Shown here: in pieces, positions 28,836 to 38,165 of the stretch
Position numbering within the stretch: the stretch's first letter is position 1
Layout of the letters: every line of letters begins with the position of its first letter
Assembly: GCA_024637255.1 (NCBI GenBank)
Contig: JAGXFO010000009.1
Coordinates: 287,432 to 351,431, forward strand
Source: Sulfurovum sp.
Lineage (GTDB): Bacteria > Campylobacterota > Campylobacteria > Campylobacterales > Sulfurovaceae
DNA: 64,000 bases
Direction: 5' to 3'
Notes under the pieces: generated by a model
Seen by the model: only the letters and a program-made list of their open reading frames with translations
The model's database searches: none
What the model was told of the DNA's origin: nothing
Translations under genes and position numbers: made by a program

Positions 28836-29666
28836 ATGAATTTTCCAAATACCTCTATTATAATTTCAGTCTACAAAGATACTGAAGCTCTTGGATTTAT
28901 TTTAGAGAGTTTAGAAAATCAGACCCGTCTTCCTGATGAAATTATCATCTCCGAAGATGGTAGTTCGACTGAAATGAGCAATTTTATCACCACTCAGAAG
29001 GATCGTTTTCCTAACCTTATCCATCTTACCCAAGCTGATGAGGGGTGGCGCAAAAATATCGCAATGAATAATGCCATAAAAACGGCGAGTAGAGAGTATC
29101 TAATATTTATCGACGGTGATTGTGTCCCTTATAGCACCTTTATCCAAGCTCATGTTGAAAATGCGCAACACGGCATTGTATTGTGTGGAAAACGGTTTGA
29201 ACTTGGACCAAAATTTACTGCTAAAATAAAAAGAAATGAACTAAAAATATCGGATATTGAAAAGAAATTCTTTTGGTATCTCCCTAGCATGATTGCGGAT
29301 GATGCCCGCCATCCAGAAGACGGGCTTATCTTTAAGTCCCATTCCTTTATCAGTCGTCAAATCCATAAACGCTACGTTCGCCATATTCTTGGGTGTAATT
29401 TTTCATGCTATAAAGACGATTTTCTAAAAATAAATGGCTTTGATGAAACATATCGGCTCCCAGCCGAGGGTGAAGATGTCGATCCAAGCTGGCGTTTTCG
29501 CGGTATGGGAATAGAGCTAAAATCGTGCCGAAATAATGCCAATATTCTCCATCTTTACCATCCGAAACGTTTTAGTGCAGTTGAAGGTGATGTCAATAAA
29601 GCCATAATGGAAAAACATATTAGTGAAAATGCATTTTTCTGTAAAAATGGGATTCATAAAGAGTGA
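28836..29666 (+). CDS. Glycosyltransferase family 2, copy 1 of a paralogous pair
   Basis: GT-A glycosyltransferase of family 2 acting at the cytoplasmic face in O-chain or core assembly. It shows the SIIISVYKD start, the IIISEDGSS nucleotide loop, and the FIDGDCVPY DXD-type motif (about 90-98). A second conserved block contains GCNFSCYKDDFLKINGFDE and a GEDVDPSWR acidic motif typical of galactosyltransferase-like C-terminal domains. I choose the ATG at 28836 (276 residues); an in-frame TTG six codons earlier is weaker. It is closely similar to the gene at 39.9-40.7 kb on the other strand. Confidence 0.85.
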   Translation: MNFPNTSIIISVYKDTEALGFILESLENQTRLPDEIIISEDGSSTEMSNFITTQKDRFPNLIHLTQADEGWRKNIAMNNAIKTASREYLIFIDGDCVPYSTFIQAHVENAQHGIVLCGKRFELGPKFTAKIKRNELKISDIEKKFFWYLPSMIADDARHPEDGLIFKSHSFISRQIHKRYVRHILGCNFSCYKDDFLKINGFDETYRLPAEGEDVDPSWRFRGMGIELKSCRNNANILHLYHPKRFSAVEGDVNKAIMEKHISENAFFCKNGIHKE

Positions 29667-30685
29667 TTGTTTCACCTCTCAATGCACAACGTTGGTCTAT
29701 CCTTTTTACGGTTATATCAATTATCTTCATAGGAATTGTTTTTGGGATCAATTACACAATCGACCCCTACGGAACTCGTGAATGGATTGTGGAAAAGCAT
29801 TTTAAACCCATCGTACATGAGCGAAGTGAAAAATACAATTATCTTTTCTATCAAAATAATATTGAAAAATACGACTGTCTTATACTTGGAAGTTCGCGGG
29901 TTATGTCTCTTATACCAAAACACTCTGACGAAACACAAAAATGCTACAACTTCGGTGTTCATGTTGCAAATAATCCTGAAAAATTGTTTATTTTGCAAGA
30001 GTGGTTAAAACATGCTCCGTTAAAAACACTCTATTTAGGCAATGAGCTCTATACGATGCATGCTGAATCCGAGCCGATGCATCTTAATAAAAATAAATTT
30101 TTGGATGGTTCCGAGGGGAGTTATCTCTCAGTACAAACCTTTAAAATAAGTATCCGTTCATTGCTCTACAAAATTTTTAATGCACCCCAAACCCATTTTA
30201 AAGCCGATGGTTCGATTCGTTATCCCCAAGAAGAACAATTTATCCGATCCAACCAATTTAACCATTCCCTACGCTACTTTCAAGAGCTTAGCCATATGAC
30301 TTTGAACGAGGATTATGTCAAACGCCCTTTTATCTATGAAACCCATGCCCTTGCACCTCTGAAACAAATCAAAGTGCTCAGCGATCATCACCACATAGAA
30401 TTAAAAGTATTTATCACCCCCACCTACAGCGAGCTACATACTTTAATAGCATCTTCCCCCCCATTGGCAAAAGCATCTCAGCAATTTCGTTCTGATCTAC
30501 TCCGTATTTTTGGGGAAGTTTACGATTTTGATGACAACCATTCTCTCAACCGTAATCCTCGCAACTTTTATGATCCTTTGCACTATCGCCCTATACTCGC
30601 TCAACAAATGATTCAATCCATGCATAGTGATAATCAATTACAACCCTACGGTACTCTCCTCCGTATATCAGAGCAAAGAGATTAA
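29663..30685 (+). CDS. Membrane-anchored SGNH-like protein
   Basis: A 340-residue protein with one N-terminal membrane helix (about 12-33) and a large extracytoplasmic domain. It has an SGNH-hydrolase outline: LILGSSRVM (about 73-81), in which the usual GDS is GSS, and a C-terminal YDPLHYRP with the Asp-x2-His pair of block V. The GTG start at 29663 overlaps the previous stop. The next gene begins on the following base and encodes an MBOAT O-acyltransferase, so the pair probably O-acetylates a periplasmic glycan, as AlgI works with AlgJ/AlgX. The residue assignment is by motif only. Confidence 0.6.
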   Translation: MIVSPLNAQRWSILFTVISIIFIGIVFGINYTIDPYGTREWIVEKHFKPIVHERSEKYNYLFYQNNIEKYDCLILGSSRVMSLIPKHSDETQKCYNFGVHVANNPEKLFILQEWLKHAPLKTLYLGNELYTMHAESEPMHLNKNKFLDGSEGSYLSVQTFKISIRSLLYKIFNAPQTHFKADGSIRYPQEEQFIRSNQFNHSLRYFQELSHMTLNEDYVKRPFIYETHALAPLKQIKVLSDHHHIELKVFITPTYSELHTLIASSPPLAKASQQFRSDLLRIFGEVYDFDDNHSLNRNPRNFYDPLHYRPILAQQMIQSMHSDNQLQPYGTLLRISEQRD

Positions 30686-32161
30686 ATGCTCTTTAACAGC
30701 TACGAGTTCATTTTTTTCTTTTTACCGATTACCTTTGTAATCTATTTTTGGCTGAATAAAAAAAGGCTCACGCAAGCATCCAAAGGATGGATGGTATTTG
30801 CCTCTTTGTTTTTCTATTCATGGTGGAATATCATCTATCTTCCTCTTATATTGGGCTCTATTCTCTTTAATTTTGCCATTGGCTCCACGATCACTCGAAT
30901 CGGAAATTCCTCTCATAAAGTCAAAAAAGGAATATCCCGCAAGAGCATTTTAGTTTTTGGAGTAGTCTCCAATATCCTTTTACTTGCCTACTTTAAATAT
31001 ATGGATTTCTTTATCTCCAATACCAATATGATACTAGGAACCCATTGGGATCTGATGCATATTATCTTACCTTTGGGGATTAGCTTTTTTACCTTTACCC
31101 AAATCGCTTATCTGATCGATGCATATCGAAATGAAGTCAAAGAGATGGATTATCTTAACTATACTCTCTTTGTCACTTTTTTCCCCCATCTGTTAGCCGG
31201 TCCGATTCTTCACCATAAAGAGATGATGCCTCAGTTCGATTCAATCAAAAATAAGATTATTAATTATCACAATATTGCTGCTGGACTCTTCCTTTTTTCT
31301 ATCGGTCTTTTTAAAAAGGTCATTATTGCCGATACATTTGCCGGGTGGGCCAATGCAGGATTTGACACCTCTGCCTCTCTGAATCTTATTGAAGCCTGGG
31401 CTACCAGCCTCAGTTATACTTTTCAACTCTATTTTGACTTTAGTGGGTATACCGACATGGCCCTAGGTGTCGCATTGATGTTTAATATCCGTCTTCCAAT
31501 CAATTTCAATAGCCCCTATAAAGCTCTGAATATTCAAGATTTCTGGAGACGATGGCATATTACCCTCTCACGTTTCCTACGTGATTATATTTATATTCCC
31601 CTTGGTGGAAATCGCAACGGTGAATTCCGAACGTACTCTAATCTCTTTACCGTCTTTCTTATCGGCGGCCTTTGGCATGGTGCCTCTTGGATGTTTGTAG
31701 CGTGGGGAGCTTTGCACGGTAGTGCTATCGTTATCCATCGGGCATGGCAGCAATTTGGACAGAAGATGAATACTTTTTGGGCTTGGTTCATCACCTTTAA
31801 CTTTATCAATATCACTTGGATATTCTTTCGTGCTAAAGATTGGGAAAATGCTAAAAATATTCTCAATGGTATGATAGGTTTAAACGGTATCGTTCTGCCG
31901 GAAAAATACGAAAAATATTTTGGAGAGCTCAATAATCACCTAATTCAGTTTGGTCCGGTATATGAGCATATCAACGGTAAAGCACAAACTACTGTGTATG
32001 TGATCTTAGGATTTTTTCTCGTCCTCATACTAAAAAATTCGATGCAACAATGGAATGAGTTCAAACCAACTCGACTCAACTTGTTTTTTATCCTGACACT
32101 CTTTTTGGTAGCCGTTTCAATGATGTCGCGTGTTTCTGAATTTTTATATTTTAATTTTTAA
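30686..32161 (+). CDS. MBOAT family O-acyltransferase (AlgI-like)
   Basis: Multi-pass inner-membrane acyltransferase (about 11 helices) that passes acetyl groups across the membrane to a sugar acceptor. The family marks are the FDFSGYTDMALGVALM segment, NFNSPYKALNIQDFWRRWHITLS, and the catalytic-histidine stretch GGLWHGASWMFVAWGALHG (about 326-345). It is 491 residues, close to AlgI. The ATG directly abuts the preceding stop. Together with the SGNH-like gene it forms a two-part O-acetylation module inside the LPS locus. The end overlaps the convergent neighbour by 11 bases. Confidence 0.9.
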   Translation: MLFNSYEFIFFFLPITFVIYFWLNKKRLTQASKGWMVFASLFFYSWWNIIYLPLILGSILFNFAIGSTITRIGNSSHKVKKGISRKSILVFGVVSNILLLAYFKYMDFFISNTNMILGTHWDLMHIILPLGISFFTFTQIAYLIDAYRNEVKEMDYLNYTLFVTFFPHLLAGPILHHKEMMPQFDSIKNKIINYHNIAAGLFLFSIGLFKKVIIADTFAGWANAGFDTSASLNLIEAWATSLSYTFQLYFDFSGYTDMALGVALMFNIRLPINFNSPYKALNIQDFWRRWHITLSRFLRDYIYIPLGGNRNGEFRTYSNLFTVFLIGGLWHGASWMFVAWGALHGSAIVIHRAWQQFGQKMNTFWAWFITFNFINITWIFFRAKDWENAKNILNGMIGLNGIVLPEKYEKYFGELNNHLIQFGPVYEHINGKAQTTVYVILGFFLVLILKNSMQQWNEFKPTRLNLFFILTLFLVAVSMMSRVSEFLYFNF

Positions 32162-33053
32162 TTTTCCAATACGCATTACATTTCTCGACAAAGTGTTGTA
32201 CCGACTGATTTGATTCTTGTTCTTGACGTTCCAGCTTTTCAAGAAATAATTCTCTTGTACTCGTCGCATAGTCAATATCATCGAAGCCGTATGCCATACC
32301 GTAACGGTTTTCTTCCGTAGGCTGCCACTCTTCTTTGGAAACTCCCTCTTCGGGAATGATAATAGGGATACATCCGCACATAGCGGCATAAACCGTATAC
32401 ATTGTGTACGTGTCGTAAGAAATACAAAATTCGGTTTGATTAAATACTTTCGCCGTCTCTTCATGAGACATTCCGTCAATCAAAATTGAGTCTGTCACAT
32501 TGTGCACAATTGGTCGTTTATTCCCTTTTCTGAGCAAATAACACGTCCCTTTTCGTCTCTCATTATTGATTATTTTATAAACGTCTTTTCGTTGAGAAAT
32601 AATATGTAAAAGATTGTCAGGATACGAGTTAAAACGGCTATCATCATATGCTTTATCGTAATAAAAGAAAAGATCATCTTTCCCAAAATCAATCTTTCCG
32701 CCATTGTTAAATCCAGGTTTATGTAAAAGCCATCGGACAACACGCTTTGCGTTCAAAGGATTACCAACGATAATCTCAGGATAAATGACAATAGAATCTT
32801 CTAAATCTTGGTTGGTTGCTACAGGGGTTTTTAATTTAGGATTTAATGCATACCCGTATTTTAAAGTTTTACGAAAATATCTAAAAAAGAGATACAAACT
32901 TTTTAAAGGTTGTTTGCTATCAAATACCGGTTTAAAAATCGGCCACAAGAGCCCTTGGTATCCCAATTGGTTCAAACGGTCGCAAAGTTGGTGAAGGACA
33001 ACAATTCCACCTGAATCATCATCATATCCGGGGGAAAGAATAATATATTTCAT
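32151..33053 (-). CDS. Glycosyltransferase-like protein (WavQ-like)
   Basis: A 300-residue protein with a GT-B-like outline. The N-terminus (MKYIILSPG, then DDDSGGIVVLHQLCDRL) resembles proteins annotated as WavQ in Vibrio LPS core clusters. The C-terminal half has SHEETAKVFNQTEFCISYD followed by YTVYAAMCGCIPIIIPEEG, like the nucleotide-sugar-binding half of GT-B enzymes. I prefer the ATG at 33053 over an upstream TTG. It is convergent with the MBOAT gene and lies nine bases after rfbH, last in the minus-strand CDP-sugar run. Donor and acceptor are unknown. Confidence 0.55.
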   Translation of the reverse strand: MKYIILSPGYDDDSGGIVVLHQLCDRLNQLGYQGLLWPIFKPVFDSKQPLKSLYLFFRYFRKTLKYGYALNPKLKTPVATNQDLEDSIVIYPEIIVGNPLNAKRVVRWLLHKPGFNNGGKIDFGKDDLFFYYDKAYDDSRFNSYPDNLLHIISQRKDVYKIINNERRKGTCYLLRKGNKRPIVHNVTDSILIDGMSHEETAKVFNQTEFCISYDTYTMYTVYAAMCGCIPIIIPEEGVSKEEWQPTEENRYGMAYGFDDIDYATSTRELFLEKLERQEQESNQSVQHFVEKCNAYWKIKN

Positions 33054-33061
33054 AACTCTAT

Positions 33062-34396
33062 TCAACGCTTATCTGCGATATAGTGTTTAATTGTATCTAT
33101 CATATAGCGGATCGGTTCATCCCCCATACCGGGGTAAAGTCCTACCCAAAAACTGTCATTCATTATTTTATCCGTATTGGGGAGATAACCGGCAATGCGA
33201 TAATCAACACCTTCAACCATACTGTCAAACATTGGATGGCGAAGCATATTCCCGGCAAAAAGGTTGCGGGTTTGGATATTTGCATTTTCGAGATGTTCGA
33301 CGAGTTCGTTACGGGTAAATTTTAACCCCCCTTTGAGTGTCATCATAAATCCGAACCAACTCGCGTCTCCCTTAGGCTGTGTTTCAACCAAGATCAGTTC
33401 TTCTACATCTTTAAGTCCGTCATAGAGTTTTTTATAATTCTCTTTACGTTTTTCGACAAATGCAGGAAATTTTTCCAGTTGTGCGACACCGACTGCGGCT
33501 TGCATATCGGAAACTTTTAGGTTGAACCCGAAATGACTGTAAACGTATTTATGATCATACCCTTTCGGCAACGTTCCAAAACTTTGTGAAAATCGACAGC
33601 CGCAGGTATTGTCAATACCGCTTTCACACCAGCAATCGCGTCCCCAATCACGCATACTAAGCATGATTTTTTTGAGAAGCGGATTATCCGTATAGGTCGC
33701 ACCCCCTTCTCCCATGGTCATATGGTGAGGCGGATAAAAGCTCGATGTTCCGATATCACCCCATGTTCCTGTTGCTCTCCCCTCATAAGTAGAACCTAAC
33801 GCATCACAGTTATCTTCGATTAACCAAAGATTGTTCTTATCACAAAACTCTTTAACCGCACGAAGATTAAAAGGATTGCCAAGAGTATGAGCTATCATTA
33901 CCGCTTTAGTTTTCGAGCTGAGCGCTTTTTCAAGCTGCGTCACATCAATGTTAAAATAGGTCAATTCCATATCTACGAATACGGGAACCGCTCCGTATTG
34001 GACGACAGGGGCAACCGTTGTCGGAAATCCTGCGGCCACCGTAATCACTTCATCTCCCCGTTTCACCTGACGCTCTCCAAGTAGCGGCGATGTAAGGGCA
34101 TAAAAAGCAAGAAGATTGGCCGAGCTCCCGCTATTAACGAGAAAGGTCCATCGAACGCCTAAAAATTCAGCAAGTTTTTTCTCAAACGTTTTTGAATACT
34201 CACCGTACGTAAGCCAAAAGTCGAGGGAACTGTCCACTAAATTCATCATCTCTTTTTCATCAAATACGCGCCCCGCATAGTTTACACGGCTTTTACCCGC
34301 GACAAACTCTTTATTTTGTATGGGTTTATGCACCAATTCATAATATTCTTTGGTCTTGGCTAAAATTTCTTGTTTTAGGGCTTCTTGTTGTGTCAT
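33062..34396 (-). CDS. rfbH: CDP-4-keto-6-deoxyglucose 3-dehydrase (E1, RfbH/DdhC)
   Basis: Iron-sulfur, pyridoxamine-phosphate enzyme that removes the C3 hydroxyl from CDP-4-keto-6-deoxy-D-glucose, the key step to 3,6-dideoxy sugars. It belongs to the DegT/StrS fold, but the lysine that would hold PLP is replaced by histidine in FYPPHHMTMGEGG, the hallmark of E1. The cluster cysteines are visible in RDCWCESGIDNTCGCRF (about 252-268). It is 444 residues from the ATG at 34396, which has GAGGAG upstream. E1 normally needs the ferredoxin-reductase-like E3 (RfbI/DdhD); none is found in the window. It overlaps the upstream reductase gene by four bases. Confidence 0.92.
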   Translation of the reverse strand: MTQQEALKQEILAKTKEYYELVHKPIQNKEFVAGKSRVNYAGRVFDEKEMMNLVDSSLDFWLTYGEYSKTFEKKLAEFLGVRWTFLVNSGSSANLLAFYALTSPLLGERQVKRGDEVITVAAGFPTTVAPVVQYGAVPVFVDMELTYFNIDVTQLEKALSSKTKAVMIAHTLGNPFNLRAVKEFCDKNNLWLIEDNCDALGSTYEGRATGTWGDIGTSSFYPPHHMTMGEGGATYTDNPLLKKIMLSMRDWGRDCWCESGIDNTCGCRFSQSFGTLPKGYDHKYVYSHFGFNLKVSDMQAAVGVAQLEKFPAFVEKRKENYKKLYDGLKDVEELILVETQPKGDASWFGFMMTLKGGLKFTRNELVEHLENANIQTRNLFAGNMLRHPMFDSMVEGVDYRIAGYLPNTDKIMNDSFWVGLYPGMGDEPIRYMIDTIKHYIADKR

Positions 34397-35322
34397 TGTT
34401 TCTCCTCGTTTTTGTTCCAAAATGTAGTGCACAGCTGCAAATAGGGGTCTGCTTCAATCTTTTCTCTGTCGATCGTATCTAAAATGGAACTGTAATAGTT
34501 TCGCATTTGTATAATGGCTTCGCGATGCTCGGTACATTCAAATCCAGTGATTTCATCCATCAAGCGATTGTTGTTTGACGTGTACTCATTGTTTAACCCT
34601 TCATTGACAATCTTGATCTCAGAGGTGAAATCGCTGGTTTCATTTACCAGATTAGCTAATGTGATCAAATCGATTTTTTTGCCTGTTGTCAGATTATAAA
34701 CTTTATGTTTGCTATCATGATGTAGAAAATGAGCGACGATTTTTACCAAATCATCTACATAAATATAATCGAAAAAGACATTTTTATTAATCGTTATGGG
34801 CAAATGCAAAAGATTTTTGACAATGGCATTTGAGATAAATTTGAACTCATAGTTCTCATATTCTCCATAACATCCGAAAATTCTCAAGTTTAGATTATTG
34901 TCACTTTTCTCGATGAATTTCGAGCAAACAGATTTGTAAAACCCGTATTCATCCAGAGGTATTGCAGTGTCTGCATCCTCTTCTTTGATATCAACGATAG
35001 GTTTGTGTTTACTGTATTCCGCACCGCTGCCGAAATGGATAATTTTAGACACCTTATCGGAGTGTTTGACGATGTTGAAAAACATGCGGAGATTTTCATG
35101 AACGATGTTGCCATTCCCGCTGTCTCGTCCCCCTCCTCGATTGGCACAATTGATAATTACATCCGGCTTCATCGTATCAATGTAACTATCAACCGAGGAT
35201 TCATCCGCAATATTCAGTACTTTACTATTTGGTATCAAAAGCTCATAAGAACTGTTTTTGATCCAATATTCATGTAAATGTTTACCTATAAATCCATTGG
35301 CACCGATAATAAGAATTTTCAC
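34393..35322 (-). CDS. NAD(P)-dependent sugar reductase/epimerase of the CDP-dideoxyhexose block
   Basis: Short-chain extended dehydrogenase of 309 residues with the N-terminal IIGANGFIGKHLHEYW motif, FGSGAEYSKH and a Tyr-x3-Lys pair in YGFYKSVCSK (about 133-142). It lies between the YerE-like gene and rfbH, overlapping rfbH by ATGA. Its position suggests it performs the last reduction of a CDP-4-keto-3,6-dideoxy sugar. It would be YerF-like if the branched sugar is made, or abequose/paratose-synthase-like (RfbJ/RfbS) if not. The exact stereochemistry cannot be read. Confidence 0.7.
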   Translation of the reverse strand: MKILIIGANGFIGKHLHEYWIKNSSYELLIPNSKVLNIADESSVDSYIDTMKPDVIINCANRGGGRDSGNGNIVHENLRMFFNIVKHSDKVSKIIHFGSGAEYSKHKPIVDIKEEDADTAIPLDEYGFYKSVCSKFIEKSDNNLNLRIFGCYGEYENYEFKFISNAIVKNLLHLPITINKNVFFDYIYVDDLVKIVAHFLHHDSKHKVYNLTTGKKIDLITLANLVNETSDFTSEIKIVNEGLNNEYTSNNNRLMDEITGFECTEHREAIIQMRNYYSSILDTIDREKIEADPYLQLCTTFWNKNEEKQ

Positions 35323-35325
35323 TCA

Positions 35326-37071
35326 CTAATCCAATGGCTTGATAATCATCTGTTGCGTAAATTCATCCCGATCTAAAAATGGATACATATCCTCAATCGG
35401 CTTATTGACGATAAGCTTCGGTTCAACGGTCGTCATTGATTCAAGTAATCTAATGTCTAAAATGGCAGGTTCATCATCCAAAAGCATCTCTTCAATCTTT
35501 TTGTATATCTCTTCTTTATTTGAAACTGTATTACTTGCTATACCGTATGCTTTACCGATATTCTCAAAATGAGGGACACTGTAATCTTTCTTGGTACCGA
35601 TGTAATTTTTATCAAAATAGAGCTCTTGGAATTGTCTTACCATCCCCAAATTTGTATTGTTCATAATGAATATTTTAATAGGGAGATGGCGTCTTTTTAT
35701 AATTTCAAGTTCTTGGATATTCATCTGAAATCCGCCATCCCCGACAATAACGATAGCGCGTTTTCCATTTCCGAGGGCTGCCCCGATAGCCATCGGCAAT
35801 GCACATCCCATGGCTCCCATTCCACCGGAGAAGAGTACACGTTGATAATCTTTTGTCTCTAACGATTGGGCAACCCACATCTGATGTTGCCCGACATCGA
35901 CGCAGACTGTATCATACGCATTAAGATGCTGCGAAATTTTATGGATAATTTGATTCGGAGCTTTCTCTTTTTGATCAATCCCAACCGTTGAGGAATATTT
36001 CTCTTTATACGAAAGAAGCTTTTCTTGCCACGGTGTAATGGTATTGGAAAAATTACTTTTGTTAAGCTCTTCCAAAAATTCTTTTATATCCGAGTGGATT
36101 AAAATATCCGCTTTAATTTTTGAACCCAGTTCATTCAAATCAATATCAACTTGAATAATTTTTGCTTCTCTTGCAAACGTTTTTAGGTCTGTTCCCGTTT
36201 GTCTTGTATCCAACCGTGATCCTAGTACAAGAATTAAATCGGCATTTGCCAAAGCCATATTCCCGTATCGGTTACCGTAGGAGCCGATAAGTCCAAGATT
36301 ATATTGGTAATTATCTTTAATTAGGTCTTTCCCCATAAGTGAGTAAACAAGAGGAAAGTGTGTAGAATCGAGGAATTGACTCAGTGCTTCGCCTGCACCG
36401 GAGATACGTGCTCCTCCACCAATAAGGATAATCGGCCTTTTTGCCTGCTTAATGATGTCGATCGCTTCGACTATGCGCTTGCTACAATCAGCAACGGAGT
36501 GATAGTTTTTATACTCTTCACTTTCAAAAAAAGAAGCTTGTTGCGCGGGATTAAAGTCTGTGCGCTGAATATTCATCGGGATATCGATCAGTACCGGCCC
36601 TTTTCTCCCCTCTTGAGAGAGAAAATACCCTTTTTCCAATTCATATTTGAGATTTGCTATATCATCCACCATAACAGCATATTTTGTAATAGGTTTAATA
36701 ATACTGACAATATCAGTTTCCTGAAATCCTATTTGTCTAACCGGCTGATTGTACTTATATTCATAGGTATTCACTTGCCCAGTAATAAAAAGTGTAGGAA
36801 CCGAATCAAAAAAACAGCTTCCGATCGGTGTGATCAAATTCGTAGCTCCCGGCCCGCTTGTTGCGGTTGCAACTCCTGTTTTTCCGGTTACTCTGGCATA
36901 CCCTTCCGCCGCAAAACCTGCACCCTGCTCATGTATAGTATTAACAATTTCAATCTGCTCATTTTTATCCAGTGAATCATAAAAGTGGGCGACTGCTCCC
37001 CCAATGTATCCAAAAACTTTATCAATTTTTTGTTCCGCTAGAAACTGAACGATATAATCGGACGCTTTCAT
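35326..37071 (-). CDS. Thiamine-diphosphate enzyme, YerE-like
   Basis: A 581-residue enzyme of the acetolactate synthase family. It has the N-terminal glutamate in NTIHEQGAGFAAEGYAR (about residue 48), the FAD/central domain, and the ThDP motif from VGDGGFQMN to NNTNLGM (about 440-475). Members of this family in CDP-3,6-dideoxyhexose clusters, such as YerE of Yersinia pseudotuberculosis, decarboxylate pyruvate and add the two-carbon unit to C4 of CDP-3,6-dideoxy-4-hexulose, giving branched sugars. The location between rfbG and rfbH suggests that role here. I choose the ATG at 37071, which overlaps the rfbG stop. An ordinary acetolactate synthase is the alternative; no ilvN-type subunit adjoins it. 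Confidence 0.72.
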   Translation of the reverse strand: MKASDYIVQFLAEQKIDKVFGYIGGAVAHFYDSLDKNEQIEIVNTIHEQGAGFAAEGYARVTGKTGVATATSGPGATNLITPIGSCFFDSVPTLFITGQVNTYEYKYNQPVRQIGFQETDIVSIIKPITKYAVMVDDIANLKYELEKGYFLSQEGRKGPVLIDIPMNIQRTDFNPAQQASFFESEEYKNYHSVADCSKRIVEAIDIIKQAKRPIILIGGGARISGAGEALSQFLDSTHFPLVYSLMGKDLIKDNYQYNLGLIGSYGNRYGNMALANADLILVLGSRLDTRQTGTDLKTFAREAKIIQVDIDLNELGSKIKADILIHSDIKEFLEELNKSNFSNTITPWQEKLLSYKEKYSSTVGIDQKEKAPNQIIHKISQHLNAYDTVCVDVGQHQMWVAQSLETKDYQRVLFSGGMGAMGCALPMAIGAALGNGKRAIVIVGDGGFQMNIQELEIIKRRHLPIKIFIMNNTNLGMVRQFQELYFDKNYIGTKKDYSVPHFENIGKAYGIASNTVSNKEEIYKKIEEMLLDDEPAILDIRLLESMTTVEPKLIVNKPIEDMYPFLDRDEFTQQMIIKPLD

Positions 37072-38165
37072 AGACATGCCCATGCAAGTTTTTTCTTTTT
37101 TGCATCAACAATATATTGATTTAAATCATTAAGTGTATCAACAATACCGTTTTCATAAAAATTCTTATACCATATTACTGTTCTCTTAAATGTCTCTTCA
37201 CTATCCCAGACATCTTCCCAATGGAGTAAGGTATGAGCTTTTGCACAATCAAGCTTTAAATGATGAGCTTCGTGCAATTGCACTTCATCATAATGAATTT
37301 CGTATTCAATTTGTTCCCAGTATCTTTTTACCTTTTTCACTACTTCTTCCACTGTAGTGCTTCGCTCGTCACTTGGTCCAAAATTCCATGCTTCTGCAAA
37401 CTCAGACTTCTCTTCTAACAATTTCTGACCAATAGCCAAATATCCACTTAACGACTCAAGTACATGTTGCCAAGGACGGGTAGCATACGGATATCGAATC
37501 GTCACCTTTTTTCCCTGCGAAACAGAAAGGATAATATCGGTCATTAAGCGATCTTTTGCCCAGTCAGCTCCGCCAACAACATTTCCGGCACGGCAAGTTG
37601 CCAAAAGAGTGTTATGGGTTTTTTTATACTGCTTTAAATTGAAATATGAATTACGATATGAACTCGCCAAAAGATCAGCACACCCTTTTGAAGAGCTGTA
37701 GGGATCATACCCGCCCATTGGATCATTTTCTCTGTATCCCCACACCCATTCTCTATTTTCATACGCTTTATCGCTTGTGATATTGACAATAGCCTTTACC
37801 CCATTTATCCTGCAAGCTTCAAATACTTTTAATGTTCCAATGACATTAGTTTCATACGTTTCAATCGGATCTTCATAGGACAAACGGACAAGCGGCTGAG
37901 CCGCTAAATGAAATACAATATCTGGCTTATAGGTTGAAAATGTCTTATTTAAAAGTCCTAAATCTCGAATATCTCCAATAATAGAAACAATATCTAAATT
38001 TAATAAAGAGAAATGGTTAGGCTCCGTAGGCGAAGGTAATGAGTAACCGATAACCCTAGCACCCATTTTGTATAACCAAAAAACCAACCATGAGCCTTTA
38101 AACCCTGTATGTCCAGTTACTAAAACCGTTTTATTCTTATACACTCCACTAAAAAGATTTTCCAT
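37068..38165 (-). CDS. rfbG: CDP-glucose 4,6-dehydratase
   Basis: Second enzyme of CDP-3,6-dideoxyhexose synthesis; it forms CDP-4-keto-6-deoxyglucose using bound NAD. It has the Rossmann motif VTGHTGFKGSWLVFWL near the start, VFHLAAQPLVRLSYEDP, NITSDKAYEN and YSSSKGCADLL with the Tyr-x3-Lys pair, all characteristic of RfbG rather than RfbB. It is 365 residues from the ATG at 38165, which overlaps the rfbF stop (TAATG). Further ATG codons upstream lie inside rfbF. Confidence 0.94.
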   Translation of the reverse strand: MENLFSGVYKNKTVLVTGHTGFKGSWLVFWLYKMGARVIGYSLPSPTEPNHFSLLNLDIVSIIGDIRDLGLLNKTFSTYKPDIVFHLAAQPLVRLSYEDPIETYETNVIGTLKVFEACRINGVKAIVNITSDKAYENREWVWGYRENDPMGGYDPYSSSKGCADLLASSYRNSYFNLKQYKKTHNTLLATCRAGNVVGGADWAKDRLMTDIILSVSQGKKVTIRYPYATRPWQHVLESLSGYLAIGQKLLEEKSEFAEAWNFGPSDERSTTVEEVVKKVKRYWEQIEYEIHYDEVQLHEAHHLKLDCAKAHTLLHWEDVWDSEETFKRTVIWYKNFYENGIVDTLNDLNQYIVDAKKKKLAWACL

